From Dietzia sp. JS16-p6b (GTDB lineage Bacteria; Actinomycetota; Actinomycetes; Mycobacteriales; Mycobacteriaceae): a DNA stretch of 64,000 nucleotides. Location: contig NZ_CP024869.1 of assembly GCF_003052165.1 (NCBI RefSeq), positions 3,568,001 through 3,632,000 of the forward strand, given 5' to 3'. Position numbers and translations under genes: made by a program. How positions within the stretch are numbered: position 1 is the stretch's first letter; every line of letters starts with the position of its first letter. Positions 34,149-43,632 of this stretch are shown here, in pieces. The notes under the pieces are model-generated. The model did no database searches. It had not been told where the DNA came from and was given only the letters and a program-made list of their open reading frames with translations.

Positions 34149-34520
34149 CTAGAGATCGTCGAGTCCGATATACCCGTCCTCGACCGCGCGCACCAGCAGT
34201 CGCACCTTGGTCCGGGCAGGCCGGCCGACCGCGTCGTACTTCGACCTCACACGCTGGATGTAGGTGCTGACCGTGGAGTCCGCGAGGAACAGGCGCTCGG
34301 TGACCTCCCGTTTGCTGTCGCAGGCAAGCCAGGCGATCAGCACCTCGACCTCGCGATCGCTGAGCTCCGGGCGGGACGCAGGCCGATGCTGGGCGCCGTG
34401 CGCGGTGGGTTCGCGCACGGCGGCGTCGCGTACAGCAGCACAGCGGGTGCCGGGCTCGCTGTTGGCGTGGCGCGTGGGCGTGGGCGTGGGCGTGGGCGTG
34501 AAAGGGAGTGTCGCAGTCAC
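34149..34520 (-). CDS. Small LuxR-type helix-turn-helix regulator
   Basis: Of its 123 residues, the last 75 form a LuxR/NarL DNA-binding domain: LSDREVEVLIAWLACDSKRE, LFLADSTVSTYIQRVRSKYD. The first 45 are low in complexity (PTPTPTPT, Ala/Arg-rich), and there is no receiver or sensor domain. It may bind DNA constitutively or need a partner. The frame is open from the ATG at 34520; the Pro-Thr repeat comes from a 6-bp tandem repeat in DNA. It lies upstream of and divergent from the nSTAND/WD40 gene, which it might control. Confidence 0.72.
   Translation of the reverse strand: MTATLPFTPTPTPTPTRHANSEPGTRCAAVRDAAVREPTAHGAQHRPASRPELSDREVEVLIAWLACDSKREVTERLFLADSTVSTYIQRVRSKYDAVGRPARTKVRLLVRAVEDGYIGLDDL
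34473..34501. repeat. 6-bp tandem repeat (CGTGGG) in the LuxR-type gene
   Basis: About five units of CGTGGG encode the Pro-Thr run near the start of the small regulator. Unit gain or loss keeps the frame. Confidence 0.8.
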
Positions 34521-34686
34521 GAAGTCCTCCGTCAGGTGAGAGTGAACTAATAGTGCTGCGCCTGGATCAGCGGGTCATCCGTGGGCCAGATGTCCGTACA
34601 AGTCCGTACGAGAGCGTCGTACGATCGTGTGAAATCCCAGGGAGATGCTGATCAGGACGCCCTGCATCCCAAAACCCGACCGTACG

Positions 34687-37600
34687 ATGTTTACTGTGAA
34701 CACCACTCCCGAGGATATGAAGCCTCCCGGAAGTGCTTCAGATCCCTCTCAGGTTCAGACGCGCGAAGAGCTCGGCGCGGCGCTCACCGCGCTCCGGGTG
34801 ACCGCCGGGCTGTCTGTCCGGGACGTGGTGCGGCTGGTTCCGCCTCTCACGCTGGGCACCGCATCCGGGTGGTTCTCCGGGCAGCACGTCCCCACCCGAT
34901 CGAGCGAGGCCACCCTCGTCACCGTGCTCGACCTCCTCGGGGCATCCCGGTACACCGACGAGTGGCTCGCGGCCGTCGAACGGGTCCGCTCCCGCCCCGG
35001 ACCCCGACGAGTCGGGCATCGGGGAGCCGACGCGGACCGCCCCGGAGAGCCCGGTACAGGACCTCGGCCCGCGGACGGCGCGTCCCCCGAGAGGCCCTCG
35101 GGGCCGGACCGGGTCCCCCCGCGTTCGGCACTTCCCCGACCATCCGACTCCCACAGCCCCTACGTGGGGTTGCGCCCCTACGACGCTTTCGACTCGCCGC
35201 TCTTCCACGGCCGGGCGCCCGAGATCGAGTTGGTCCTGCGACGCGTCGCCGAAGGGCGGACGCGGATCCTGGTCGTCGTCGGGGCGTCGGGCTCCGGGAA
35301 GTCCTCACTCCTGGCCGCCGGTGTCGCTCCGCGGTGGGCGGACGATGGGGCGTCGGTGGTGATCGCCCGGCCCGAGGAGGTGGATGCCGACCTGGCCGGG
35401 TCGGCGGACCACCTGATCGTCGACCAACTGGAGGAGCTCTGGGGCGCCGACGTCGACGACGCCACGCGAGCCGGGGTCCTGGAGTTCCTGGCGCAGCGGG
35501 CGGCACGCGGCCTGCCGACCGTGGCCGCCCTGCGCGCCGACTTCTTCCAGCCCGCCCTCGCGGAACCGATCCTGCGTGAGGCACTCGACGACCCGGTGGT
35601 GATCGGCCCGCCGAGCCGAGAGGCGCTCGCGGAGATCATCGTCGAACCGGCCCGATCGCTCGGATACACCGTCGAGCCCTCGTTGGTGACGCTACTGCTC
35701 GACACCGTGGCCCCGTCGGACGGCGGCGGGGACGAGCGGTCCCTGCTTCCCCTGCTCTCCCACGTCCTCCTGGTCTGCTGGGAGCGCAGTCGCCGGCGAC
35801 GGATAACCGTCGATGACTACTACGCGTCGGGCGGCACCGAAGGGGCGATCCGCGCCACCGCCGAGGCCGTCTACCAGCAGCTGGGCCCGGGCGGGCGACG
35901 GGCGTGCCGCGGCCTGTTCCTGCGCCTGGTCGATGTCCGCTCGGCTCGGACGGTCCGGCGCCGCGCCCCCCTCCCCGAACTCTCCGAGGAACTCCGCGCC
36001 GTGGCCGCACCGTTCGCCGAGGTGGGGCTGCTCACGGTCGACGGGGAGGCGGTCACACCCACCCACGAGGTCGTCTTCTCCTCCTGGCCCCGGTTGGCCG
36101 ACTGGATCGACTCCGACCGGGACGGGTTGCGAGTGCTCGGCCGGGTGCGCTCCGGCGCCGCGGACTGGGAGAGCAGCGGACGGGACGACGGCGCCCTGGC
36201 ATCCGCGTCGGCGAGCGCCGACTTCCAGGAGTGGCGGCAGAACAACGAGGAGACCGGGGTGCACCTCTCGCCCTCGGAACTCGACTTCCTGGACGCGTCC
36301 GCCGCCCACCACGAGGCCGTCGCACGGCGGGACCGTAGGCGGATCCGGACCCTCACCTCGCTCGCGGCATCCCTCGCGGCGGTCACCGTCCTGGCGCTGG
36401 CCGCCACCGGCTTCGCACTCCGCGCCACCGCGACCGCCCAGGACACCCGGGATTCCGCATTGTCCCGCTCCGGAGCGGTCTCGTCGGCGACCGCGTTCAA
36501 TCGCGACCCCGCCCTCGGCCGGATGCTCGCGCTGGCCGCGTACCGGATCCACCCCACCACCGAGGCCCGGTCCGCTCTGCTCAACACCAGCAGGGCCGAC
36601 GTGCCTCTCCGCTACGAGACCACCGCCGGAAGCGGGCGGGTGATCCCGCTGCCGGACACCGGAACCTTCACGGCGGTGGGGTCCGACGGCGTCCTCCGCA
36701 TCTTCGGGGAGGACGGCGGAGCACCCCGGGCCACGCTCGGCCTGACCTCCGGTGACCGACACGAACTCCACGCCGCCGATCTCTCACCGGACGGCGCGGT
36801 CCTGGCCGTGGCCGGGCAGGGAGGGGTCTACCTGGTCGACGTCCGGGACACCTCGGCGCCTCGGGCGCTCTCCACGCTGGAACCGGCCGCCGCCCCGTTC
36901 CACTCCGTGGCGTTCTCACCCGACGGCCTGACGCTCGCCGCCGGCTCACACGACGGACGCGTCCTGCGCTGGCCGATCGCCGAGCGGGGCGGGATCCCCA
37001 CCGTCACCGACCTTGGCGCCAGGGTGGCCACCCCCGACCCCGGCTCGGAGACGGTCAGGCCGGTGGAGTCCCTGGCATGGCTGTCCGACTCCTCCACCCT
37101 GCTCGCGACCAACCGCACGTTCGGCGTCAAGACCCTCCTCGACGCGGCGGCCGACGGAGCCGGACGGCGCGGTCCGGACCTCGACACCGGACCGGTCGCC
37201 ATCCCGCTCTCCCTCGCCGTCAGCCCGGACGGCACCCGGATCGCCGCGGGCACCACCGACCGCTCAGTCCAACGGTGGGCGATAGAGCGCGGCGACCTCT
37301 CCGGGGCCCGCCCCCTGTCCTCCCTCGACGGGTGGAACGCCTACGTCAACGACGTCTCCTACGACGACCAGGGGCGACTCGCGGCCGCGGGGTCCGACGA
37401 CAGGATCCGCATCTACGGGCCCACCGGCGCGATGCTCATCGAGCTCCCCGCCTCGCAGGTCGCCACCGGGGCACGGTTCATGGACGAGGACCACCTGCTC
37501 ACCTACTCCGTCGACGGCCTCGTCAGGCTCTGGCCGCTCGACCGTCTGGGTGCGGCCTCCGAGTCCAACTCCATCTTCCAGACCGGCTCCTCCGCGGATC

Positions 37601-38583
37601 GGACGACCGGGGTGCTCGGCGTCACCGCCGCCGAACTCCACCACACCATCGTCGACACCACGGGTCCCGTACCGGTGGAGACCGGGCGGGTCGTCCCCGA
37701 TCCCGAGACCAGGTTCAGCGGCTCCGTCGCCATGTCTCCGGACGGCCGGGTGGTCTACGCCGGACTCGCGGACGGCGGCATCCAGCTGTTCACCGCCCCC
37801 TTCGGCGCCGCGACGCGCTCGACCGCGAGCCTGCCCGTCGTCAACGGGGTCGTGGTGGCCACCCCTCTCAGCCCGGACGGTCGCACGCTGGCCGTGTGCA
37901 GCGACACCGACCGACAGCTCGGACTGGTCGACGTGAGTGACCCGACGCGACCGAGCCTGCGCGTGACCGTCCCGCTCCCCGACCCGTGCGTGGTGGCCGA
38001 GTTCTCCTCGGACTCCCGGCAGCTCGTCGTGCCCACGCTCGGACCGGAGACGGTGATCATCGACACCACCGACCCCGACAGGCCCTCGTTCGCGCACCGG
38101 CTCACCACCGGGATCGGCGGCTCGCCGGCGGCGGGATACGCGCACGACTCGCCACTCATGGTCACCTCGGGGGGCGACAAGACCGTACGACTGTGGGATG
38201 CGAGCGACGCCACAGCCCCTCGCGAACTGTCCTCCTTCATCGCGCCGCCCGGTGAGATCTACTGGGCCGCGTTCTCGGCGGACGACTCGCGACTCGTGCT
38301 CACCTCGAGTACCGGACAGGTCACCGTCGTCGACATCACCGACCCCGACTCCCCGCAGCCGTGGGCCGTCCTCGGCGGCACCACCGACGCCCTCCTCTAC
38401 CAGGCGCGGGCAGCATCTCCCGAGGGGGATGTGCTCGCCGTCGGCGCGGAAGGCGCCATCTGGACGTGGCGGCTCGACGTGGGCCGCGTGATCGATGAGG
38501 CGTGCGCGGGCGGGGTGCAGCTCACCGATGAGGAATGGGCCCGTCACTTCCCGGACACCGAGCCGTTCGACCTGTGCGACTGA
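34687..38583 (+). CDS. nSTAND-type NTPase with N-terminal helix-turn-helix, membrane segment and WD40-like repeats
   Basis: The 1,298-residue signalling-type ATPase has several parts. Residues 20-90 form a helix-turn-helix of the kind common in actinobacterial STAND proteins (SVRDVVRLVPPLTLGTASGW). After a Pro-rich linker, YVGLRPYDAFDSPLFHGR (from about 159) opens the nSTAND1 module, with Walker A GASGSGKSS (from 199) and HLIVDQLEEL (about 242-251). A single hydrophobic segment near residues 557-580 follows. From about 640 the chain is a series of WD40-like blades (LSPDGAVLAVAG, VAFSPDGLTLAAGSHDGRV, GGDKTVRLWDAS). Such proteins sense a ligand with the propeller and assemble. The start ATG is at 34687; an upstream ATG at 34645 adds a poor leader. 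Target and role are unknown. Confidence 0.82.
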   Translation: MFTVNTTPEDMKPPGSASDPSQVQTREELGAALTALRVTAGLSVRDVVRLVPPLTLGTASGWFSGQHVPTRSSEATLVTVLDLLGASRYTDEWLAAVERVRSRPGPRRVGHRGADADRPGEPGTGPRPADGASPERPSGPDRVPPRSALPRPSDSHSPYVGLRPYDAFDSPLFHGRAPEIELVLRRVAEGRTRILVVVGASGSGKSSLLAAGVAPRWADDGASVVIARPEEVDADLAGSADHLIVDQLEELWGADVDDATRAGVLEFLAQRAARGLPTVAALRADFFQPALAEPILREALDDPVVIGPPSREALAEIIVEPARSLGYTVEPSLVTLLLDTVAPSDGGGDERSLLPLLSHVLLVCWERSRRRRITVDDYYASGGTEGAIRATAEAVYQQLGPGGRRACRGLFLRLVDVRSARTVRRRAPLPELSEELRAVAAPFAEVGLLTVDGEAVTPTHEVVFSSWPRLADWIDSDRDGLRVLGRVRSGAADWESSGRDDGALASASASADFQEWRQNNEETGVHLSPSELDFLDASAAHHEAVARRDRRRIRTLTSLAASLAAVTVLALAATGFALRATATAQDTRDSALSRSGAVSSATAFNRDPALGRMLALAAYRIHPTTEARSALLNTSRADVPLRYETTAGSGRVIPLPDTGTFTAVGSDGVLRIFGEDGGAPRATLGLTSGDRHELHAADLSPDGAVLAVAGQGGVYLVDVRDTSAPRALSTLEPAAAPFHSVAFSPDGLTLAAGSHDGRVLRWPIAERGGIPTVTDLGARVATPDPGSETVRPVESLAWLSDSSTLLATNRTFGVKTLLDAAADGAGRRGPDLDTGPVAIPLSLAVSPDGTRIAAGTTDRSVQRWAIERGDLSGARPLSSLDGWNAYVNDVSYDDQGRLAAAGSDDRIRIYGPTGAMLIELPASQVATGARFMDEDHLLTYSVDGLVRLWPLDRLGAASESNSIFQTGSSADRTTGVLGVTAAELHHTIVDTTGPVPVETGRVVPDPETRFSGSVAMSPDGRVVYAGLADGGIQLFTAPFGAATRSTASLPVVNGVVVATPLSPDGRTLAVCSDTDRQLGLVDVSDPTRPSLRVTVPLPDPCVVAEFSSDSRQLVVPTLGPETVIIDTTDPDRPSFAHRLTTGIGGSPAAGYAHDSPLMVTSGGDKTVRLWDASDATAPRELSSFIAPPGEIYWAAFSADDSRLVLTSSTGQVTVVDITDPDSPQPWAVLGGTTDALLYQARAASPEGDVLAVGAEGAIWTWRLDVGRVIDEACAGGVQLTDEEWARHFPDTEPFDLCD

Positions 38584-38600
38584 CCACCGATCCGGTTGCC

Positions 38601-38792
38601 TCACCCGTGTCGCAGTCCGATCGTCAACGCCAGGGCCACGGGTATCACCGTGAGAAAGAGGAATGCCGCCACGGTCCAGGAGATCCACACGGGTTGGCGC
38701 CAGCCCGCACGATGCCCGCCGGCGGCGGTGACCATGCAGACGAATCCGATGAGGATGCACAGGAACATCCAGATCATCGCGGTGGTGCTCAT
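38601..38792 (-). CDS. Small membrane protein, two transmembrane segments
   Basis: The 63 residues form two hydrophobic segments: MIWMFLCILIGFVCMVTA and ISWTVAAFLFLTVIPVALAL, joined by a short basic loop. No family was recognised. It overlaps the stop of the larger membrane protein gene upstream by 4 bases, so the two are probably made together. Confidence 0.6.
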   Translation of the reverse strand: MSTTAMIWMFLCILIGFVCMVTAAGGHRAGWRQPVWISWTVAAFLFLTVIPVALALTIGLRHG

Positions 38793-40390
38793 CCGGTGGT
38801 GTCCTCCTTCTGACGGACCCGGCGGGACTCGTCATCGTCGTCGTCACGGTCCTCGCCCCTGTCGTCGGCACCGGCCGGTGGCCCCACCAACGGTTCCCCG
38901 GGGTCCGCGAGCACCCCGGCCAGTGGGTCCGGGCCCTCGGGTGTCCCCTGGTGCGCCAGCCGGACCAGATCCAGGTGCGGCCGGTAGATCTCGCGGATCA
39001 CCACCACGCAGATGGCCACCACCAACAGGTCTCGCACCAGAACGAGCGGGTGGAACGTCTCCGCCCCGATCCCCTTCTCGGCGACCCCGTGGAAATACGA
39101 CATGTGGGCCACCCACAGCAGGGCGTCGAAGGCCATCCACGGCACCAGCAGTCTGGCCCGCGGCACCGCGAGCACCGCGAGCGGGACCAGCCACAGCGAG
39201 TACTGCGGGCTCCACACCTTGTTGGTGAGCAGGAAGACCGCCACGATGAGGAACGCCAACTGGGCGATCCGCGGGGTGGTGCGCGCGGTGAGGCCGATCA
39301 CCAGAACGGCCACGCAGCCCAGGGCGAACAGGGCCAGGGACACCGCGTTGAGGGTGGCGGGCGCCTCGCCGGCGGCGCGTCCGGCATCGAACCCCTCCCA
39401 GCCCGTCAGGGTCTGCATGACGGCGTAGATGCTCTCGGGGTTGGCGGGCCGGTCCGAGTTGAGCCGGAAGAACTCCCTCCACCCCTCCGGGAACGGGATC
39501 ATGATGGGCAGGTTCACCGCCAGCCAGGCCGCGATCGCCGCCGCGACCGCCTTGCCCAACTCCACGAGACGCCGACGCCGGAGCGCCACCACCAGTAGCG
39601 CCCCGAACAGGAACAACGGATAGAGTTTGGCCGCCACGCCGAGACCCAGGACGACGCCCGCCCACACCGGTCTGCTGCGCGCCCACAGCAGCAACGCCAC
39701 GGACGCGAACGCGACCGCCATGAGGTCGTAGTTGGTGAAGGCCTGGAAGATGATCAGCGGGCTGGCCGCCATGAGCAGCGTGTCCCACGGTCTGCGCCCG
39801 GCCGACAGGTAGGTCGCCCACACGGCGACCATCCACAGGAACGCCAGGATCACGCACCCGAGCACGAAGTACTTGACCACCTCGATGGGGCCGCCGGGGG
39901 CGAGGGCGTGCCAGGCCTGCGCCGCCTGGGCGGTGACGTACTGGAACATCCCGGACAACACCGGGTACTCCATGTAGCGGACGCCGCCGTCGTCACCCAC
40001 CCACATGTACCGGTAGGGCAGCTCGCCCGCGGCCAGGCCCTGCACCGCGTAGAGCGGGAGCGGATCGGCGTAGCAGGCCTTGTAGTACTGCTGACCGGTC
40101 CAGTTGAGTCCCGGCTCGGACCCGTCGGTGGGGCTGGTGGTGACCAGGCACGCGGCCTTGGAGAAGAACCCGAGGGACAGGAACAGCACCGCGAACAGCA
40201 TGATCACGCGCAGTGGGGTCCAGAAGCGCTGCCGTCCCACGACCGCGTGCCTCCCGACCGGGCCACCCCACGCGTCCATCACCGTCCTGCCGGCCCCGTC
40301 ACTAGGCCGTACCCGGTCCCGCGGGCTCAGCGAGCGGGGGTCCTCGTCCAGCGGCAGCGGGGAGTGGTGGCCGTTGCTCTGCACGACCAC
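38789..40390 (-). CDS. Polytopic membrane glycosyltransferase-like protein (GT87/DUF2029 type)
   Basis: The 533-residue protein has about ten membrane segments after a soluble N-terminus. Recognisable features are YMEYPVLSGMFQYV early on, TNYDLMAVAFASVALLLWAR and GLGVAAKLYPLFL, which match GT87-type polyprenol-phosphate mannosyltransferases and the Rv0051-like protein found beside ponA1 in mycobacteria. It would use a lipid-linked sugar on the outer face of the membrane. The C-terminal 60 residues are acidic and charged (DRGEDRDDDDDESRR). The start at 40390 is GTG; other starts shortly downstream are possible. It follows ponA by 52 bases on the same strand. Confidence 0.8.
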   Translation of the reverse strand: MVVQSNGHHSPLPLDEDPRSLSPRDRVRPSDGAGRTVMDAWGGPVGRHAVVGRQRFWTPLRVIMLFAVLFLSLGFFSKAACLVTTSPTDGSEPGLNWTGQQYYKACYADPLPLYAVQGLAAGELPYRYMWVGDDGGVRYMEYPVLSGMFQYVTAQAAQAWHALAPGGPIEVVKYFVLGCVILAFLWMVAVWATYLSAGRRPWDTLLMAASPLIIFQAFTNYDLMAVAFASVALLLWARSRPVWAGVVLGLGVAAKLYPLFLFGALLVVALRRRRLVELGKAVAAAIAAWLAVNLPIMIPFPEGWREFFRLNSDRPANPESIYAVMQTLTGWEGFDAGRAAGEAPATLNAVSLALFALGCVAVLVIGLTARTTPRIAQLAFLIVAVFLLTNKVWSPQYSLWLVPLAVLAVPRARLLVPWMAFDALLWVAHMSYFHGVAEKGIGAETFHPLVLVRDLLVVAICVVVIREIYRPHLDLVRLAHQGTPEGPDPLAGVLADPGEPLVGPPAGADDRGEDRDDDDDESRRVRQKEDTTG

Positions 40391-40442
40391 ACCCTAGTGC
40401 ACGGTGTCCGGGCCGGACCCCGGCCGGTCAGAGCCCGCCAGG

Positions 40443-42746
40443 TCAGGCCCCACCGTCGCCCGCGTCGCCGCCTCCACCGCCCGCACCTGCGCCGTTGCCA
40501 CCGCCCGTGCCTCCGCCGCCGGCTCCCCCGCCGGGGACCGGGGCCGGGGCGGGAGCAGGAGCCGGGGCGGGCGCGGGAGCGGGAGCGGGAGCTCCGGCGC
40601 CCGGGATCACGATCTCCGGCAGCCCGGGGACGTTGAGCGTGAGCGGGCCCGGCGCACCGGGAGCCGGCGCGGGCTCCGCCGGAGCGGGCGGGGCGCTGGG
40701 TTGGGGAACGGCCTGCTGGGTGCCCGCGGTGCCCCCCGTCGTGCCGGTTCCCGACCCCCCGGCGGACTCCCACTGGGACGCGCCGGCCTGTCCGCCGATG
40801 TACCCCGGGGTCGGGAAGCTCTCCCACTCCGTGCCGGACAGGGCGCCGTCCATCGCGGACTTCCAGATGTCCGCGGGCAGTCCGGACCCGTACATCGTGC
40901 CGCCCCACGCGTTGAGCAGGGGCTGGTTGTCGTCGGTCCCCACCCACACCGCGGTGGCGATGGACGGGGTGTACCCCACGAACCACGCGTCCTTGTTGTA
41001 GCCGGTGTCGCCGAGCTGGGTGGTGCCGGACTTGGCCGCGGAGGGGCGGCCACCGGCCAGCGAGTGGCCGTTGGAGTAGGCGGCGATCGGTTCCATCGCG
41101 GAGGTGAGGTTGTTGGCCACGTCGGCGTCCACCACCCGCTCCCCCTCGGGCTCCGAATTGTCCAGGAGGACCTCGCCGTCGGCCGTCTCGACCTTCTCGA
41201 TGAAGTGGGTGGGCCGGTGGACCCCCTCGGCCGCGAACGTGGCCAGGCCCGTGGCCATGTCGCGCACCCGGATCGGGTACTGGCCCAGGATCAGGCCGTC
41301 ATAGGGGTCCTCGCCCTGCTCGGTGAGCGTCTCCCACGGCAGTCCGGGGATCTCCTTGGCGACGCCCGCGCGGTGGGCCATGTCCCGCACGTCGTTGGCC
41401 CCGTTCTCCAGCATCCGCTGCAGGCGGATGAACGAGGTGTTGAGGGACATCTTGAGCGCCAGGGACACCGAGCACGACCCGCAGGACTGGCCGTCGACGT
41501 TGGTGACGGTGACGTTGCCGGTGGTCACCGGCGCCGAGGAGATCTGGGTGCCCAGACCGATGCCCTGCTCGAGGGCGGCCGCCACGCCGAAGATCTTGAA
41601 GGTCGAGCCGGTCTGCAACGGGGCGTTGGCGTAGTCCCAGCCCTCGGCGTCCTCTCCGCCGTAGTAGCCGATCACGCCGCCCGTGCGGGGGTCGATCGAG
41701 ACCACCGCGGTGCGGTTCTCCGGCCGCTCGCCCTGCATGTTGCTGCGGGCGGCCTGGACCACCGCCTCCTGGGTCGCGGGGTCGATGGTGGTGGTGATCC
41801 TGAGCCCGCGGGTGTTGAGCATCTGCTCGTCGAGGCCGGCCATCGCCAGTTCGGCCAACACCTGGCGCCGGATGGCCCCGTTGGTGGGGTCGCCCACGTT
41901 CTGGTCCACCGCCTGGGGATCCTCGACGACCTGGGGGAACACCGCCGCGCCACGCTGCTGGGCGTCGATGGCTCCCATGTCCCGCATGCCGTCCATCACG
42001 TAGTTCCAGCGGTTCTCGGAGGCCACGGCGTTGTTGAGCGGATCCAGGGCGGAGGGGGACTGGATGACGCCGGCGAGCAGCGCGCCCTCCTCGATGGTGA
42101 GGTTCTCGACCGGCTTGTTGAAGTACGCGGTGGAGGCGGCGGCGATCCCGTAGGCCCCGCGGCCGAAATAGATGGTGTTGAGGTAGGCCCCGAGGATCTG
42201 GTCCTTGGACCACTCGTTGGTCATCTTGGCCGCGATGATGATCTCCTTGGCCTTGCGCTCGTAGGTGGGAGCGTCACCGACCATGGTGTTCTTGACGTAC
42301 TGCTGGGTGATGGTCGAACCACCGCCGGCGCTGGACTCACCGGTGATCTGCCCGATCACCGCGCGCCCGATGCCCGTGGGGTCGTACCCCTCGTTGGTGT
42401 AGAAGCTGCGGTCCTCCGCGGCGATCACGGCGTTGCGCACGTGCACGGGGATCGCGTCGACCTCCACCAGGGTCCGGTTGCCCTCCGGTGGGACGATGCG
42501 TCCGATCATGGTCGAGCCGTCGTTGGTGTAGATCTCGGAGATCTGGTTGGTGGCCACGCTGCCCGGGCGGGGGATCTCGGTGCGGTTGTAGACCACCCCG
42601 ACGATCACGAGCGGGATCACCAGGAGGACGACGACGACGAGGATCAGCGTCGTCCAGGCCGGGTGGCGTCGAAACCAGCCGCGCCGGTGCGCGGAGTCGT
42701 CCCGACCCCCGTCGGATCCCCCACGCGTCCTGTCACTCTGCGACAT
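40443..42746 (-). CDS. ponA: Bifunctional penicillin-binding protein PonA (class A PBP)
   Basis: The 767-residue protein has a short cytoplasmic tail, one membrane anchor (TTLILVVVVLLVIPLVIVGV), then the glycosyltransferase-51 domain (AAEDRSFYTNEGYD with the catalytic Glu, GGGSTITQQYVKN) and a transpeptidase domain with Ser381 in GSTFK, SLN in MSLNTSF and the KSGTT box. It polymerises and cross-links peptidoglycan. The last 110 residues are low-complexity Pro/Ala and Gly repeats (PAPAPAPAPAPAP, GGGGTGGGNGAGAGGGGG), expected to extend into the wall; the mycobacterial PonA1 tail is Pro-rich too. Gene order with the GT87-like protein and rpsF is as in mycobacteria. Confidence 0.95.
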   Translation of the reverse strand: MSQSDRTRGGSDGGRDDSAHRRGWFRRHPAWTTLILVVVVLLVIPLVIVGVVYNRTEIPRPGSVATNQISEIYTNDGSTMIGRIVPPEGNRTLVEVDAIPVHVRNAVIAAEDRSFYTNEGYDPTGIGRAVIGQITGESSAGGGSTITQQYVKNTMVGDAPTYERKAKEIIIAAKMTNEWSKDQILGAYLNTIYFGRGAYGIAAASTAYFNKPVENLTIEEGALLAGVIQSPSALDPLNNAVASENRWNYVMDGMRDMGAIDAQQRGAAVFPQVVEDPQAVDQNVGDPTNGAIRRQVLAELAMAGLDEQMLNTRGLRITTTIDPATQEAVVQAARSNMQGERPENRTAVVSIDPRTGGVIGYYGGEDAEGWDYANAPLQTGSTFKIFGVAAALEQGIGLGTQISSAPVTTGNVTVTNVDGQSCGSCSVSLALKMSLNTSFIRLQRMLENGANDVRDMAHRAGVAKEIPGLPWETLTEQGEDPYDGLILGQYPIRVRDMATGLATFAAEGVHRPTHFIEKVETADGEVLLDNSEPEGERVVDADVANNLTSAMEPIAAYSNGHSLAGGRPSAAKSGTTQLGDTGYNKDAWFVGYTPSIATAVWVGTDDNQPLLNAWGGTMYGSGLPADIWKSAMDGALSGTEWESFPTPGYIGGQAGASQWESAGGSGTGTTGGTAGTQQAVPQPSAPPAPAEPAPAPGAPGPLTLNVPGLPEIVIPGAGAPAPAPAPAPAPAPAPAPVPGGGAGGGGTGGGNGAGAGGGGGDAGDGGA

Positions 42747-42911
42747 CTTCCACCCTCCTGCGAACAGCTACGACCGGCACGGGCGACCCCCGCTGACGGT
42801 GCATCGGGGTCCATTGTGTACGAAATCGCGCTCCGCCCGGAATCCAGTGCACCCGGGCACGGCACCCTGCGGTGCTCACGGAGGGCGAGCTGCGGTGTCG
42901 GCGGTGGGCGA

Positions 42912-43400
42912 TCAGCGGTGTCGGCGTAGGTCCCTCGCGGCCCGGCGCACGCGCCTGCCCTCGCCCGAGGCGAGACCCACCTCATAGGATTCGATCAGGT
43001 GGTTCCACGAGCAACTGCGGCACACCTCCACCACGTGGACGGTGAACGCGTCGTGGGTCAGCGCCAGCTGTTCGATCTCATCCGCGCTCCGGGCCGAGCC
43101 GGAGGCGGAACCCAGGTCGTCGCCGAACACCCACGACACCTCGGTGAGGTTCTCCTTGCGGCACACCGGGCACACGGTCTCGGTCTCCACGCCGTGGAAC
43201 CCGGCCGCACGCAGGAGATAGACGTCCGCGTCGCACACCTCCCGCAGTGCCGAGACGCCCTCGCGGAGATCCGCCAACACCCCTCGGCGCCGCAGGGCGA
43301 AGTCCACCACCCGGCGACGCCGCAGCGCCTCTCGGCCGGTGGGGTCCTCCGGCCCCGGCGGGGGGCCGGGTCGCCGGTAGCGGGAGTCGGCCTGGTCCAC
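42912..43400 (-). CDS. DUF5318 protein with two CxxC pairs
   Basis: The 162-residue protein has VDFALRRRGVLADLREG, DADVYLLRAAGFHGV, CPVCRKENLTEVSWVFGD, and CRSCSWNHLIESYEVG. The two CxxC pairs probably bind zinc. It is the homologue of the conserved gene between padR and ponA1 in mycobacteria (Rv0049); its function is unknown. The start is the GTG at 43400; the frame is open further but with shadow-type composition. It is followed by ponA, with about 165 bases between. Confidence 0.8.
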   Translation of the reverse strand: MDQADSRYRRPGPPPGPEDPTGREALRRRRVVDFALRRRGVLADLREGVSALREVCDADVYLLRAAGFHGVETETVCPVCRKENLTEVSWVFGDDLGSASGSARSADEIEQLALTHDAFTVHVVEVCRSCSWNHLIESYEVGLASGEGRRVRRAARDLRRHR

Positions 43401-43548
43401 GGGGGCCAGCCTACGACCCCGGCGCGGTCCCCGCGCGCGTCCGGGGTCGGAGAACCCGAGGGGGGAACAGGCCTCGGTCGAGGGCGCGACCCGGCGTACT
43501 CCGGCCCCGCGCGGACTCGACGCGTCTCGCCGATGCCGCAAACCGGTA

Positions 43549-43575
43549 TATCGGCGCGATACATCACAGGGTGTA
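43549..43575. promoter_or_regulatory. Candidate operator before padR-ino1
   Basis: TATCG-GCG-CGATA (43549-43561) and TACA-N8-TGTA (43560-43575) are adjacent small palindromes about 60 bases before padR. PadR proteins often repress their own promoters at such sites. Confidence 0.4.
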
Positions 43576-43632
43576 CTCTCAGTCACCGTCGCGGAAACCC
43601 GCAGGCATGACTCGTCGACGTGAGGGGGTGGA

